Origin: Rhodobacter sp.
GTDB taxonomy: Bacteria; Pseudomonadota; Alphaproteobacteria; Rhodobacterales; Rhodobacteraceae
Reading direction: 5' to 3'
DNA length: 64,000 nucleotides
Assembly (NCBI GenBank): GCA_027484985.1
Contig: JAIXRW010000068.1
Coordinates: 62,001-126,000, forward strand
Part shown: positions 1 to 8,675 of the stretch, in pieces
Layout: each line of letters begins with the position of its first letter
Numbering within the stretch: the first letter of the stretch is position 1
Notes under the pieces: model-generated
Databases searched by the model: none
Told to the model about the DNA's origin: nothing
Seen by the model: only the letters and a program-made list of their open reading frames with translations
Made by a program: the position numbers and the translations under genes

Positions 1-1
1 G

Positions 2-610
2 GATGTGTTCACCGGCGTTTATGCGGCTACCGCGATTTTGGCGGCGATCGTGCAGCGCGGGGTGACGGGGCGGGGCCAGCATATCGACATGGCGCTGATG
101 GATGTGGCGGTTTCCATCATGGCGAACCAGTCGATGAATTACCTGGCGACAGGCAAGCCGCCGCGCATGATGGGCAACGCGCACCCGAACCTTGCGCCCT
201 ATGCGGTGTTTGATTGTGCGGATGGCTGGATCATTCTGGCCACCGGCAATGACGGGCAATACCGCAAGCTGTGCGGGATTCTGGGGCTGGAGGATATGGC
301 GCAGGCGCCCGAGTTCCTGACAAATGCTGACAGGATCGCCAACCGCGAGGCGATGACGGCGCGGATTACGCAAGCGACCTTGCGCTGGAAGAAGGCCGAT
401 CTGCTGGCCGCTTGCGAGGCGCAGGGGGTTCCGGCGGGGCCGATCAATGACATGGCCGAGGTGTTTGCCGACCCACAGGTGATTGCGCGGGGGATGCGGC
501 TGGATATGGGGGGCGTGCCGGGGGTGCGGTCGCCGTTTACGTTCTCGGACGCCGGATTGGCGCTGGGGCGGCCCGCGCCGAAATTGGGCGAGGATCAGGG
601 CGCGGTTTGA
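2..610 (+). CDS. CaiB/BaiF family III CoA-transferase, 3' part
   Basis: The reading frame is open from the window edge, so the N-terminus lies outside and the ATG at position 5 is probably internal. The visible 201 residues match the C-terminal half of formyl-CoA:oxalate CoA-transferase-like (family III) enzymes, with the segment around HIDMALMD, a [15 protein letters not shown] stretch and the [19 protein letters not shown] motif near the C-terminus. Such enzymes move CoA between carboxylic acids in the cytoplasm; the substrate cannot be told from sequence. The 3' end overlaps the end of the convergent lpxK by 16 bases. Confidence 0.85.
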   Translation, partial: DVFTGVYAATAILAAIVQRGVTGRGQHIDMALMDVAVSIMANQSMNYLATGKPPRMMGNAHPNLAPYAVFDCADGWIILATGNDGQYRKLCGILGLEDMAQAPEFLTNADRIANREAMTARITQATLRWKKADLLAACEAQGVPAGPINDMAEVFADPQVIARGMRLDMGGVPGVRSPFTFSDAGLALGRPAPKLGEDQGAV

Positions 611-1593
611 AGGCCGAGCTTTGACAGGGCGGCGTCGAGGGCTGACCAGTCGGCCACGGCAAGGCGCACGGGGAAGGCCAACACTTTCGGGCGGAAGGCG
701 GCGGGAAGGCGCACGGCGTCTTTCTCGGTCGTTACCAGTTGCGCGCCGCGGGCTTTGGCTTCGAGTTCGAGGCGCGATAAAAGTGCGGGCGGAAAGGGCT
801 GATGGTCGGACAGCGCCACGGTTCGGATGAGGTCGGCCCCGGCGGCGCGGAGGGTGGCGAAGAATTTCGCCGGATTGCCGATGCCCGCAAAGGCGATGGC
901 GCGGGTGCCGTGCCAGTCCATCCCCATTTGCAGGGGTTTAAGCTCGCCGGTCAGGCGCGGCAGGGGCAGGTTCGGCCATTGCGCGGCGAAGCGGGATTGC
1001 GCCTCGGCTGTGCCGATGGACAGTAGAAGCTGGGCGCGGGACAGGGCGCTGACGGGTTCGCGCAAGGGGCCTGCGGGCAGGCAGCGGCCATTGCCGAAGC
1101 CGGTGGCGGCATCGACGACGATCAGGGACAGGTCTTTCTGCACGGTCGGGTTCTGGAAACCGTCATCGAGCAGGATGACGGTGGCGCCTGCCTTTTCCGC
1201 CGCTTGCACCCCTGCGGCGCGGTCTTTGGCGACCCATGTGGGGGCGAAGGCCGAGAGCAGCAGGGGTTCGTCGCCCGTGAGGGACGCTTTGTGTTTCGCC
1301 TCATTCACCCGCAGGGGGCCGGTGGCGGTGCCGCCATAGCCGCGGCTGACGATGTGGGGTTTGTGGCCACGGTCGGTCAGGCGCTGGGCAAGGGCGATGG
1401 CGGTGGGGGTTTTGCCGGTGCCGCCCGCGTTGAGGTTGCCGATGCAGAGGACGGGGACCGAGGCGCGGTAGCCCTGTTTCGCCACGCGGGCAGCGGTGGC
1501 GGCGGCATAGGCCCAGCCCAAGGGGGCCAGCAGGCGGGCGGCAAGGGCGGGGTGGTCGGGCGGGGTGAACCAGAAGGCGGGGGGGCGCATCAT
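595..1593 (-). CDS. lpxK: Tetraacyldisaccharide 4'-kinase LpxK
   Basis: A 332-residue protein of usual LpxK length. It has an N-terminal hydrophobic helix and a P-loop GGTGKTP at residues 57-63, followed by the HIVSRGYGG and DDGFQNP segments typical of the family. LpxK phosphorylates the 4' position of the lipid A disaccharide precursor at the inner membrane. The start codon overlaps the waaA stop (ATGA), so the two genes are translationally coupled. That fits their consecutive roles in Kdo-lipid A assembly. A second ATG three bases downstream is equally possible as start. Confidence 0.95.
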   Translation of the reverse strand: MMRPPAFWFTPPDHPALAARLLAPLGWAYAAATAARVAKQGYRASVPVLCIGNLNAGGTGKTPTAIALAQRLTDRGHKPHIVSRGYGGTATGPLRVNEAKHKASLTGDEPLLLSAFAPTWVAKDRAAGVQAAEKAGATVILLDDGFQNPTVQKDLSLIVVDAATGFGNGRCLPAGPLREPVSALSRAQLLLSIGTAEAQSRFAAQWPNLPLPRLTGELKPLQMGMDWHGTRAIAFAGIGNPAKFFATLRAAGADLIRTVALSDHQPFPPALLSRLELEAKARGAQLVTTEKDAVRLPAAFRPKVLAFPVRLAVADWSALDAALSKLGLQTAP

Positions 1594-2783
1594 TCGCCGT
1601 CCATGATCGCGCGGATCAGCATGTGGATATGGTCGGTCACCTCGGCCCCGTCAGAGGTGACGGCCCAAGCCGCCTGTGCCAGACGCGCGGCGCGGTCGGG
1701 GGAAAGCAGGTCGCCCAAAGCCTCGGCCAGATCGGGGGCGCTGCCGACGGCGCGGGCGGCGCGGGCGGCGCCAAGGCGGCCGAAGGTGGTGCCAAAGCGC
1801 CCCGGACGCGGGCCATAGAGGATGGCTGAACCCAGGGCCGCCGCTTCGAGCGGATCGCGCAGGCAGCCCTGACCGGCAAGGCTGCCGCCCATGAAGGTGA
1901 TGGGGGCAAGGCGATACCACAGGCCGTATTCATCGGGGGTGTCGGCGATGTAAACCTCGGTTTCGGGGTCGGGTTCCTGTTCCTTGGAGCGCAGGGCGAC
2001 GGTCCAGCCTTCGGTTTCTTCCATGCGCTGGCCAAGGGGTTCGGCGCGGGCGGGATCGTCGGGGACGATGATAAGCAGCAGGCGGTGGGCAAGGCGCAGG
2101 GCGGCGCGGTGGGCGGCGATGGCGGCGGTTTCTTCCGCCTCGGGGAGGGAAGCGGCAAGCCAGACGGGGCGGGTGGCGAGCAGGCGGGCCAGCGATTCGC
2201 GTTCGGCTTCGAGATGGGGAAGGGCTGCGGATTCCTCTTCCATCTTGCCCAGAACCTCGACCGTGGAAAGCGGGGCGCCCGCCTTGCGGAAGGCACGGGC
2301 CGAGGCTTCGTCGATGGCCAGCACGTTGCGAAAGGTGGCGAGCAACCCGCGGACGAGGCCGGGATACCAGCCATCGCGTTCGCGCAGGATATAGGGGCTG
2401 CGGGCGGCGACCATCAGCAGCGGGATGCGCCGTTCGGTGGATTCGTGGATCAGGACGGGGCGCAGTTCACCTTCGGAAAACAGCGCGATTTCGGGGCGCC
2501 AATGGTCAAGGAAGGCGCGGGCTTCGGCGGGGGTGTCGGCGGGGGGCGGTTGCAGCACAAGGCCCGCGCGGGGTGCGATGTCGGCCGGACAAGTGAACAG
2601 GACGGGAAGGCCGTCATCCTCGATCAGGCGGCGGGCGAGTTCGAGCATGGAGCGGGCGATTTCGGGATTGGGCGCATGCAGCCAGACCAGCCGCCCCGCA
2701 GGGCGGGGCGGGCGTTCGGCCTGCGCCCCGGGATCGCGCCGGTTCGACAGGTTGTAGAGGGTGAGGCCAAGGGAATAGGCCAT
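1590..2783 (-). CDS. waaA: 3-deoxy-D-manno-octulosonic acid (Kdo) transferase WaaA
   Basis: A 397-residue protein. Its glycosyltransferase N-domain has the [20 protein letters not shown] region, and the C-terminal part has an [10 protein letters not shown]-type segment and the GPRPGRFG nucleotide-sugar site of Kdo transferases. It adds Kdo to the lipid A precursor at the cytoplasmic face of the inner membrane. It lies between the DUF4170 gene and lpxK in one minus-strand run, a common alphaproteobacterial arrangement. The usual VWxHAxSxGE active-site region reads [10 protein letters not shown], without the Ser-x-Gly-Glu signature. This may be a divergent, low-similarity N-domain and is worth checking. 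Confidence 0.88.
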   Translation of the reverse strand: MAYSLGLTLYNLSNRRDPGAQAERPPRPAGRLVWLHAPNPEIARSMLELARRLIEDDGLPVLFTCPADIAPRAGLVLQPPPADTPAEARAFLDHWRPEIALFSEGELRPVLIHESTERRIPLLMVAARSPYILRERDGWYPGLVRGLLATFRNVLAIDEASARAFRKAGAPLSTVEVLGKMEEESAALPHLEAERESLARLLATRPVWLAASLPEAEETAAIAAHRAALRLAHRLLLIIVPDDPARAEPLGQRMEETEGWTVALRSKEQEPDPETEVYIADTPDEYGLWYRLAPITFMGGSLAGQGCLRDPLEAAALGSAILYGPRPGRFGTTFGRLGAARAARAVGSAPDLAEALGDLLSPDRAARLAQAAWAVTSDGAEVTDHIHMLIRAIMDGE

Positions 2784-2792
2784 GGGGCTGGG

Positions 2793-3038
2793 TTACGCGC
2801 CCAGTTCTTCGGTGGCGGACCCTGCCGCCGCTTCGTCGCGCAGGCGGTGGATATGGGCGATGTAATAGCGCATGTGGGCGTTATCGACGGTGCGCTGCGC
2901 CTCGGCCTTCCAGGCGGCGAAGGCGGTGGCGTAGTCGGGAAACATGCCGACGATGTGGATCTGGGAGACGTCCTTGAAGACGTTTTTCTGGGGCGAGACA
3001 AGTTCGCCACCAAAGACAAGGTGCAGGCGTTGGGTCAT
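2793..3038 (-). CDS. DUF4170 domain protein
   Basis: An 81-residue protein beginning MTQRLHLVFGGEL. The start is chosen at 3038 because a GGAG ribosome-binding site precedes it at good spacing. The 39 codons the open frame carries upstream are Pro/His-rich and look non-coding. The WKAEAQRTVDNAHMRYYIAHIHRLRDE region is typical of DUF4170, a small cytosolic family often found just upstream of waaA in alphaproteobacteria. Function is unknown. Position suggests a link to lipid A biosynthesis, which is inference only. Confidence 0.85.
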   Translation of the reverse strand: MTQRLHLVFGGELVSPQKNVFKDVSQIHIVGMFPDYATAFAAWKAEAQRTVDNAHMRYYIAHIHRLRDEAAAGSATEELGA

Positions 3039-3195
3039 GGAATGCTCCGAGCGAGGGCCGGGGTAACGCGGTGCAGGGTAACGGGTGCGGGGATGGGGGG
3101 GAAGGGGGCGGGGGGTGACATTGTGGCGGGGGGGGTGATGTCGATGGCACGGCACAGGCGCGTGCCTGTGCCGCGCGGTGCGGGTTCAACCATCC

Positions 3196-3275
3196 GGCCG
3201 GTGGCCCAAAGCCACCGGCCAGCGCCCGCCCCGCCATCGGCGGGCGCTTCTCGCCCGCCGGGTCGGGCGCTGGCC
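3196..3275. repeat. REP-like element of adjacent perfect hairpins
   Basis: Two perfect 10-bp stems lie back to back: GGCCGGTGGC (3196-3205) pairs with 3211-3220 over a 5-base loop, and AGCGCCCGCC (3221-3230) pairs with 3239-3248. A third segment, CGGGCGCTGGCC (3264-3275), is the complement of 3217-3228, so alternative long-range pairing is possible. There is no T-run, so it is not a standard terminator. The layout resembles bacterial REP/BIME elements. Confidence 0.7.
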
Positions 3276-3380
3276 TATGTCGTCTTTCGTGGCAGTCGGT
3301 CTTGTTGCGGCGGGGTGCTGCGGGCGGGGAAACGCGGGTCGCGTTTCCTTTTCCGCCCGACTGACACGTGTCTGGCTGTC

Positions 3381-3400
3381 ATCCCCGCGAAAGCGGGGAT
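3381..3400. repeat. Short palindrome with GAAA tetraloop
   Basis: ATCCCCGC-GAAA-GCGGGGAT forms a perfect 8-bp stem closed by a GNRA tetraloop, preceded by GTC. Near-identical hairpins of this type are known as highly dispersed intergenic repeats in many proteobacterial genomes; whether this genome carries many copies cannot be seen here. Confidence 0.65.
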
Positions 3401-3706
3401 CTGGCGGGGGTGGCAAATGCGATGAAGGCGCAAAGGCCAAGGGGCACGGCGGGGAAGCGGGGCATGGGCGTTCCGGACCGGCTGGTTGCCCTTGGCCTTG
3501 CGGGAAGCGGGGGGCGCGACAGGCACATTAACGCCACCCTGCGGATCATGCCTGTATACAAAGCCGCCCCGATCCTGTAGGGCGCAATCTGTTACGGCCC
3601 GAGACATCCGGTGCGTGGCGGCGAGGAGGCCGGCCACGCGAAGGGGAGAGAGGTGCCGGACTTTGGTGCTTCACGGGCGCGAAGACGCCCCCCTTCGGGA
3701 AAAGAC

Positions 3707-6088
3707 ATGAACGATCTGGATATTGCCGCGCCTTTGGCCGCGGCCCTTTCGGCCAAGGGCTATGAAGCCCTGACCGCCGTGCAACTTGCCGTCATCGCGC
3801 CGGAACTGGCGGGGCGCGACCTGCTGGTGTCGGCGCAAACCGGCAGCGGCAAGACCGTGGCCTTTGGCCTTGCCATGGCGGCCGAGGTGCTGGGCGGCGT
3901 GGACAAGCTGCTTTACGCCGACAAGCCGCTGGCGCTGGTCGTGGCACCGACGCGGGAACTGGCGCAGCAGGTGCAGCGCGAATTCGAATGGCTGTATGGC
4001 AGCACGGGGGCGATGATCGCATCCTGCGTGGGCGGCATGGATTACCGCACCGAAAAGCGGGCGCTGGACCGTGGCGCGCATATCGTCGTGGGCACGCCGG
4101 GGCGTTTGCGCGACCATATCGAGCGGCGGTCGCTTGACCTGTCGGGGGTCAAGGCGGTGGTGCTGGACGAGGCGGACGAGATGCTTGACCTTGGCTTTGC
4201 CGAGGATCTGGAATTCATCCTCGGGTCAGCTTCGGAAGAGCGGCGGACGATGATGTTTTCGGCCACCGTGCCGAAAGAGATCGAAAAGCTGGCGGCGACC
4301 TTCCAGCGCGATGCGCTGCGGATCGTGGCGCAGGGCGAGGCGAAGCAGCACACCGATATCGAATACCGTGCCATGTCGGTGCAGGCGCGGGACCGCGAAC
4401 ATGCGATTTTCAACGTGCTGCGGTTCTATGAGGCGCAGACCGCGATCGTGTTCTGCAAGACGCGGGTGAATGTGAACCACCTGCTGGCGCGGATGGCGAA
4501 CCGCGGTTTTCAGGCCGTGGCGCTGTCGGGCGAGCTGAGCCAGACCGAGCGGATGCATGCCTTGCAGGCGTTGCGTGACGGGCGGGCGCGGATCTGTATC
4601 GCCACCGACGTTGCGGCGCGGGGCATCGACCTGCCGGGGCTGGAGCTGGTGGTGCATGCCGACCTGCCCAGCAATTCGGAAACGCTGCTGCACCGGTCGG
4701 GGCGCACGGGGCGGGCGGGCAAGAAGGGCACGTCGGTGCTGATCGTGCCGCCGGCCGATTTCAAGAAAGCGCAGCGCCTGTTGCAGGGTGCCAAGGTTGC
4801 CGCCGAATGGGGCAAGGCCCCGTCGGCCGAAGAGGTGCAGGCCAAGGATGACGTGCGCCTGCTGGAGCACCCAGCCCTGGCCGCCGATGCGGGCGACGAG
4901 ACGGTGATGGTGACGCAGCTGCTGGAACGGTTCGGCCCCGAACAGGTGGCTGCCGGTTTCGTGCGGCTGTGGCGCGAGGGGCGGTCGGCGCCCGAGGTGC
5001 TGTCGGATGCGGTCACGCCGGTTGCCAGTGCGCCGCGCGAACGGGGCGAGTTCGGGCCGAGCGTGTGGTTCCAGCTGACAGTCGGGCATACGGGGCGGGC
5101 GGAAGCGCGCTGGCTGTTGCCCAAGGTCTGTGAAGCGGGCGGCATCACCAAGGACGGGATCGGCGCGATCCGCGTGCAGCAGGATGTGACCTTTGTGCAG
5201 ATTGCCGCCCCCGTGGCGGGGCGGTTCGCGGCATCGGTCGAGATCGAGCCCGGACTGGTGCTAAGCCGGATCGAGGGCGAACCCACGCTGGAACGGCCCG
5301 AGCGGCCCGCCTTTGGCGCGGGCAAGCCCGAGCGGCGTGCCCCCGCGCCGCGTGCGGCACGGGAAGAACGCCCCGCCCCGCGCGAGTTTGCCCCGCGCGA
5401 GGCACGGCCAAGCTATTCCGGCAAACCGCCGCGTGTGGTCGAGGATGACGGCGCGGCATGGTCGCCGGTGGATACCGCCCCGCCGGCCGAAGCGCCCGCC
5501 GAGCGGCCGCGCGCGGCCTATGGCGAGAAGAAGCCCTATGAGAAAAAGCCCTATGCGGCGCGGGATACGGCCGAGAAAAAGCCCTATGCCCCGCGTGCGG
5601 CCTATGGCGAGAAGAAACCCTATGCCCCGCGTGCCGAGGGCGAGAAAAAGCCCTATGCCCCGCGCGCGGCCTATGGCGAGAAGAAACCCTATGCCCCGCG
5701 TGACGCGGCAGGGGCCGAGGACCGCAAACCCCGCTGGAAGGCCGAAACCGGCAAATCGGCAGGGTTCAAATCGCATGGCGGGCCGGAAGGCGCGGGCCGC
5801 GCGGCGGGATCGAAAACCCATGGCGACCGGCCCTTTGCGGCCAAACCCTATGGCGAACGGTCCGAGGCTCCGGCCAAGCCGCGGGCGGAATGGGCCCCGC
5901 GGGGCGAGGGCAAACCGGCCTATCGCGGCAAGCCCGAGGGCGGCGCCGAGGCGCGGCCCTTCAAGGGCAAACCCGCCTTCGGTGGCAAGCCTGCGGGGGC
6001 CAAGCCCTTTGGCGCAAGGCCGAAACCGGCAGCGGTGCGGGCCGATGCCAAGGACACCTCGAAACGCTTCGTGCCGCCGAAGAAGTAA
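3707..6088 (+). CDS. DEAD-box ATP-dependent RNA helicase with repetitive basic C-terminus
   Basis: A 793-residue protein from the ATG at 3707 (MNDLDIAAPL). All helicase motifs are present: AQTGSGKT at 43-50, PTRELA at 81-86, DEAD at 154-157, SAT at 185-187 and HRSGRTGR at 329-336. A DbpA-type RNA-binding domain follows at about 430-540. The last 250 residues are low-complexity, rich in Lys, Pro, Ala and Arg, with tandem KKPYAPR/AAYGEKKPY units. DeaD/CsdA-like helicases remodel rRNA and mRNA, often in the cold. The tail probably adds non-specific RNA binding. It is much longer than a minimal helicase of about 450 residues. Confidence 0.93.
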   Translation: MNDLDIAAPLAAALSAKGYEALTAVQLAVIAPELAGRDLLVSAQTGSGKTVAFGLAMAAEVLGGVDKLLYADKPLALVVAPTRELAQQVQREFEWLYGSTGAMIASCVGGMDYRTEKRALDRGAHIVVGTPGRLRDHIERRSLDLSGVKAVVLDEADEMLDLGFAEDLEFILGSASEERRTMMFSATVPKEIEKLAATFQRDALRIVAQGEAKQHTDIEYRAMSVQARDREHAIFNVLRFYEAQTAIVFCKTRVNVNHLLARMANRGFQAVALSGELSQTERMHALQALRDGRARICIATDVAARGIDLPGLELVVHADLPSNSETLLHRSGRTGRAGKKGTSVLIVPPADFKKAQRLLQGAKVAAEWGKAPSAEEVQAKDDVRLLEHPALAADAGDETVMVTQLLERFGPEQVAAGFVRLWREGRSAPEVLSDAVTPVASAPRERGEFGPSVWFQLTVGHTGRAEARWLLPKVCEAGGITKDGIGAIRVQQDVTFVQIAAPVAGRFAASVEIEPGLVLSRIEGEPTLERPERPAFGAGKPERRAPAPRAAREERPAPREFAPREARPSYSGKPPRVVEDDGAAWSPVDTAPPAEAPAERPRAAYGEKKPYEKKPYAARDTAEKKPYAPRAAYGEKKPYAPRAEGEKKPYAPRAAYGEKKPYAPRDAAGAEDRKPRWKAETGKSAGFKSHGGPEGAGRAAGSKTHGDRPFAAKPYGERSEAPAKPRAEWAPRGEGKPAYRGKPEGGAEARPFKGKPAFGGKPAGAKPFGARPKPAAVRADAKDTSKRFVPPKK
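5518..5703 (+). repeat. In-gene tandem repeat encoding KKPYAPR units
   Basis: Imperfect DNA repeats built on TATGGCGAGAAGAAACCC and CCCTATGCCCCGCG encode about six copies of a GEKKPYAPR-like peptide in the helicase tail. Repeats of this kind can change copy number by slippage or recombination. Confidence 0.85.
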
Positions 6089-6107
6089 GCACGCCACAGC
6101 CTGCCCC

Positions 6108-6138
6108 AAGGGCCGTCCGGGAAACCGGGCGGCCCTTT
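6108..6138 (+). terminator. Terminator after the DEAD-box helicase
   Basis: Nineteen bases after the helicase stop, AAGGGCCGTCCGG (6108-6120) pairs with CCGGGCGGCCCTTT (6125-6138) around a GAAA loop. One A-side/T-side run flanks the stem, though the following T-tract is short. Confidence 0.75.
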
Positions 6139-6243
6139 GCCTTGCCAAACGGAGCGGCGTTCCGCCGCACGCCTTTGTCTCGCGCGCAAGGCGCGCTCGG
6201 GCGAAGAGGGGGCTTGTGCAGCCCCCGTCGCGGTTCCCGCGAC

Positions 6244-6380
6244 TCCCCCGCAGGATATTTGGGCGAATGTGAAGGAGCGGACGGTTTTGCGCTTTCACAT
6301 TCGCTCAAATATCCTCAGGGGGAAGGGGCGCGCCCTGGCGCGGCCCGTGGGGGCGGAACGCCCCCTCAGCCTTTTGCCCG
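6244..6380. repeat. Dispersed inverted repeat, copy 1
   Basis: Two 30-base arms (6244-6273 and 6294-6323) are complementary at 27 of 30 positions and carry the core AGGATATTTGGGCGAATGTG. They are followed by GCGCGGCCCGTGGG and a GGGGGCG/CGCCCCC hairpin (6349-6365) before a short T-tract. A second relative with the same order of parts lies at 33036-33180, so this is a mobile-looking or amplified intergenic element of the genome. It fills most of the 347-base gap 6089-6435, in which I see no gene. Confidence 0.8.
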
Positions 6381-6435
6381 CGCGCTTAGCGCGGGGCAAA
6401 GGGCATGGCTTGCGGCGGAACGCCGCGCGATGCGG

Positions 6436-7209
6436 TCAGAGGCGGGCGCGCAGGGCGGTGTGAAGGGCGGGGGCGGCGGCGATGAGGCCGTCGGCGCGGG
6501 GATCGGGGCGGTTGAAGCGCAGGGGGTTGCCCTTGGCATCCGACACCGTGGCGCCCGCGCGCTGGCATAGCAGGGCGCCTGCCGCGATGTCCCATTCCCA
6601 GCCCTGACGGAAGGACAGCATCCCGTCGAAGCGGCCCTGGGCCACGAGGGCGAGGCGGTAGGCGACCGAGGCGCGGAAGGCGCGTTTCAGGTCGGGCACG
6701 CCGCCGGGCCAGTGGCGGGGCGCAAGGTTGGCGGCTGGGGTCAGCAGGGTTGCCCCCGCAATGCCTGTGATGGTGCTTGCGGTGATGGGTTGGCCGTTCA
6801 GCGTGGCGGGGCCGGTGGCGGTGGCGGCGAAAAGGCGGTCGAGGGCGGGCAGGAAGACCACGCCGGCCGTCACCACCCCGCCGCGTGCGATGGCCAGTGC
6901 GTGGCTGAAACTGTCTTCGCCCGCAATGAAGGCGCGGGTGCCGTCGATCGGGTCGAGGATGAAGACATGGTCGCGTGACAGCCTGTCGGGGGTATCGGCG
7001 GTTTCTTCGGACAGCCAGCCATAGGCGGGGCGGGCGGCGCGCAGGTGCTGCTGGAGCGCGTCGTTCACGGCGATGTCGGCTTCGGTCACGGGGCCTTCTT
7101 CGCCCTTTTCCCATGTCTTTGGGTTGCGCTTCCAGTAGCGCAGGGCGATCGGGCCCGCGATGCGGGCGGCCTGGACCAGCAAGGCAAGGTCGTCGTCAGC
7201 TTCCCGCAA
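6436..7209 (-). CDS. cysQ: Inositol monophosphatase family, CysQ-like 3'(2'),5'-bisphosphate nucleotidase
   Basis: A 257-residue protein with the Li+-sensitive phosphatase fold signatures: VTEAD (41-45), SEET (67-70), the metal-binding DPIDGT at 86-91 and a WEWDIAAG block near the C-terminus. CysQ removes 3'-phosphate from PAP and so protects sulfate assimilation. A true inositol-1-phosphatase is the alternative, but the WEWDIAAG context favours CysQ. Its start overlaps the end of pmbA by 14 bases, so the two form a minus-strand operon. Confidence 0.85.
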   Translation of the reverse strand: MREADDDLALLVQAARIAGPIALRYWKRNPKTWEKGEEGPVTEADIAVNDALQQHLRAARPAYGWLSEETADTPDRLSRDHVFILDPIDGTRAFIAGEDSFSHALAIARGGVVTAGVVFLPALDRLFAATATGPATLNGQPITASTITGIAGATLLTPAANLAPRHWPGGVPDLKRAFRASVAYRLALVAQGRFDGMLSFRQGWEWDIAAGALLCQRAGATVSDAKGNPLRFNRPDPRADGLIAAAPALHTALRARL

Positions 7210-8539
7210 GGGTCATCCCGTCGATGAGGCAGGAGGGCACGCGGGTCGAGAGATGGGCGCGGGCATCGTTGGCTGGCACAAGGCGCAAGAGCATGTCGCG
7301 CAGGTTGCCCGCGATGGTACATTCGTTCACCGGATGCGAGAGGGCGCCGTTTTCGACCCAGAACCCCGCCGCGCCGCGTGAATAGTCGCCCGTGGTCGGG
7401 TTGATGGTCGAGCCGATCATCGAGGTAACGTAAAGGCCGGTGCCCATGTCGCGCAGCAGGTCGTGCAGGCTGGAGGCGCCTTGGGTCAGGTCGATATTCG
7501 TCGTGCTGGGCGAGGGGGGCGAGGAGGTGCCGCGCGAGGCGCTGGCGGTGCTGGCCATGCCCAGTTTGCGCGCGGTGCCGAGATCGAGTGTCCAGCCGGT
7601 GAGGATGCCGTTTTCCACGATGGCGCGGCGGGCGGTGGGCAGGCCTTCGGCATCGAAGGGGCGCGAGCCGCCGATGCGGGGGCGCAGCGGGTCTTCGATG
7701 ACAGACAGGGTTGCGGGCAGCACCTGACGGCCCAGCGCATCGCGCAGCCATGACGCGCCGCGCACGATGGCCGCGCCGTTGATGGCCGAAAGCAGATGGC
7801 CGATGAGCGAGGAGGCTACCCGTTCGTCAAACAGCACGGGGTAAGTGCCGGTCACGGGTTTGACGGCGCCTGCGCGGGCCAGCGCGCGTTCGGCGGCAAG
7901 GCTGCCGATGCCTGCCGCATCGGGCAGGTCGGACTGGAAGGTGCGCGATTCGCCGGCCCAGTCGCGCTCCATCTGCGTGCCGGTGCCGGTGAAGGCCACG
8001 GCCGAGAGCGAGCGCGAAGTGCGGGCATAGCCGCCCGAAAAGCCGTTGGTTGCCGCGATGTGCAGGGCGCGGGCGGAATAGCCGGCCGAGGATTCGACCT
8101 GTGTGATGCCGCCGCGCGACAGGGCGGCGGCTTCCACGGCGCGGCAATCCTGTTCGAGGGTGGCGGCATCGGGTTCGGGCGCGGGATCGGCCAGATCGAG
8201 GGCGGCGAGGTTCCAGTTGCGGGCGATGTCGGCAGGGTCGGCAAGGCCGACGGTGGGATCGTGGGGCGCTTCGCGGGCCATGGCCACGGCGCGTTCGGCC
8301 AAGGCGGCGATGGTGCGATCCGACAGGTCGGAGGCCGAGACGCAGGCCTGCTGCCCGCCGATCAGCACGCGCAGGCCGATTTCGACGGCCTCGGCCCGTT
8401 CGGCCTGTTCCAGCGCGCCCTGCCGCAGGTCGATGGAGACCGAGGTGCCCGAGACGGCCATGGCATCGGCGGCTTCGGCGCCCGCCTTTCGGGCGGCGTC
8501 GAGCAGGCGGGCGGTGAGGTCGGAAAGCTGGGCTGTCAT
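7196..8539 (-). CDS. pmbA: TldD/PmbA family protein, PmbA-like
   Basis: A 447-residue protein, start chosen at the ATG at 8539 (MTAQLSDLTARLLDAARKAG); upstream codons are Pro/Arg-rich and unlikely. The C-terminal part has GMASTASASRGTSSPPSPSTTN and the DYSRGAAGFWVENG region of PmbA/TldE proteins. TldD and PmbA form a heterodimeric protease; the zinc-binding HExxxH sits in TldD, and none is seen here, as expected for PmbA. The family matures modified peptides and degrades unfolded short peptides in the cytoplasm. Confidence 0.93.
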   Translation of the reverse strand: MTAQLSDLTARLLDAARKAGAEAADAMAVSGTSVSIDLRQGALEQAERAEAVEIGLRVLIGGQQACVSASDLSDRTIAALAERAVAMAREAPHDPTVGLADPADIARNWNLAALDLADPAPEPDAATLEQDCRAVEAAALSRGGITQVESSAGYSARALHIAATNGFSGGYARTSRSLSAVAFTGTGTQMERDWAGESRTFQSDLPDAAGIGSLAAERALARAGAVKPVTGTYPVLFDERVASSLIGHLLSAINGAAIVRGASWLRDALGRQVLPATLSVIEDPLRPRIGGSRPFDAEGLPTARRAIVENGILTGWTLDLGTARKLGMASTASASRGTSSPPSPSTTNIDLTQGASSLHDLLRDMGTGLYVTSMIGSTINPTTGDYSRGAAGFWVENGALSHPVNECTIAGNLRDMLLRLVPANDARAHLSTRVPSCLIDGMTLAGS

Positions 8540-8630
8540 GGGCTGTCCTATCGGAGGCTGCCGGAAGGGGGCTGCCGCAACGAGGTAGTCTGCCCGCGCC
8601 GCCGCTGCAAGCGGGCCAAGGAAAAGACGC

Positions 8631-8658
8631 GGCCCCCGCGGGCGGTGCCGCGGGGGCC
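8631..8658 (-). terminator. Rho-independent terminator after the DUF2125 gene
   Basis: GGCCCCCGCGG and its complement form an 11-bp GC-rich hairpin. Read on the minus strand it follows the DUF2125 stop by 17 bases and is followed by TCTTTTCC. It separates that gene from pmbA. Confidence 0.75.
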
Positions 8659-8675
8659 TGTGGCGGCAGGCGGGG

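Larger units (their letters stand above)
3039..3706. other. 668-bp intergenic region with palindromic repeats
   Basis: No convincing gene. The region holds a double-hairpin REP-like element (3196-3275) and a short palindrome with a GAAA loop (3381-3400), listed separately. The last ~150 bases before the helicase are less repetitive and could be a promoter and long leader; a TATACA hexamer at about 3553 is a possible -10, but I cannot pair it with a clear -35. Confidence 0.6.

Noticed and set aside
2085-3425. 446-codon plus-strand open frame
   Set aside because: Lies antisense to waaA and DUF4170; Gly/Ala/Arg-rich with no fold-like pattern, as expected from the opposite strand of a GC-rich gene.
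5518-5703. CRISPR-like regular repeats
   Set aside because: Repeats keep the reading frame of the helicase and have no unique spacers.
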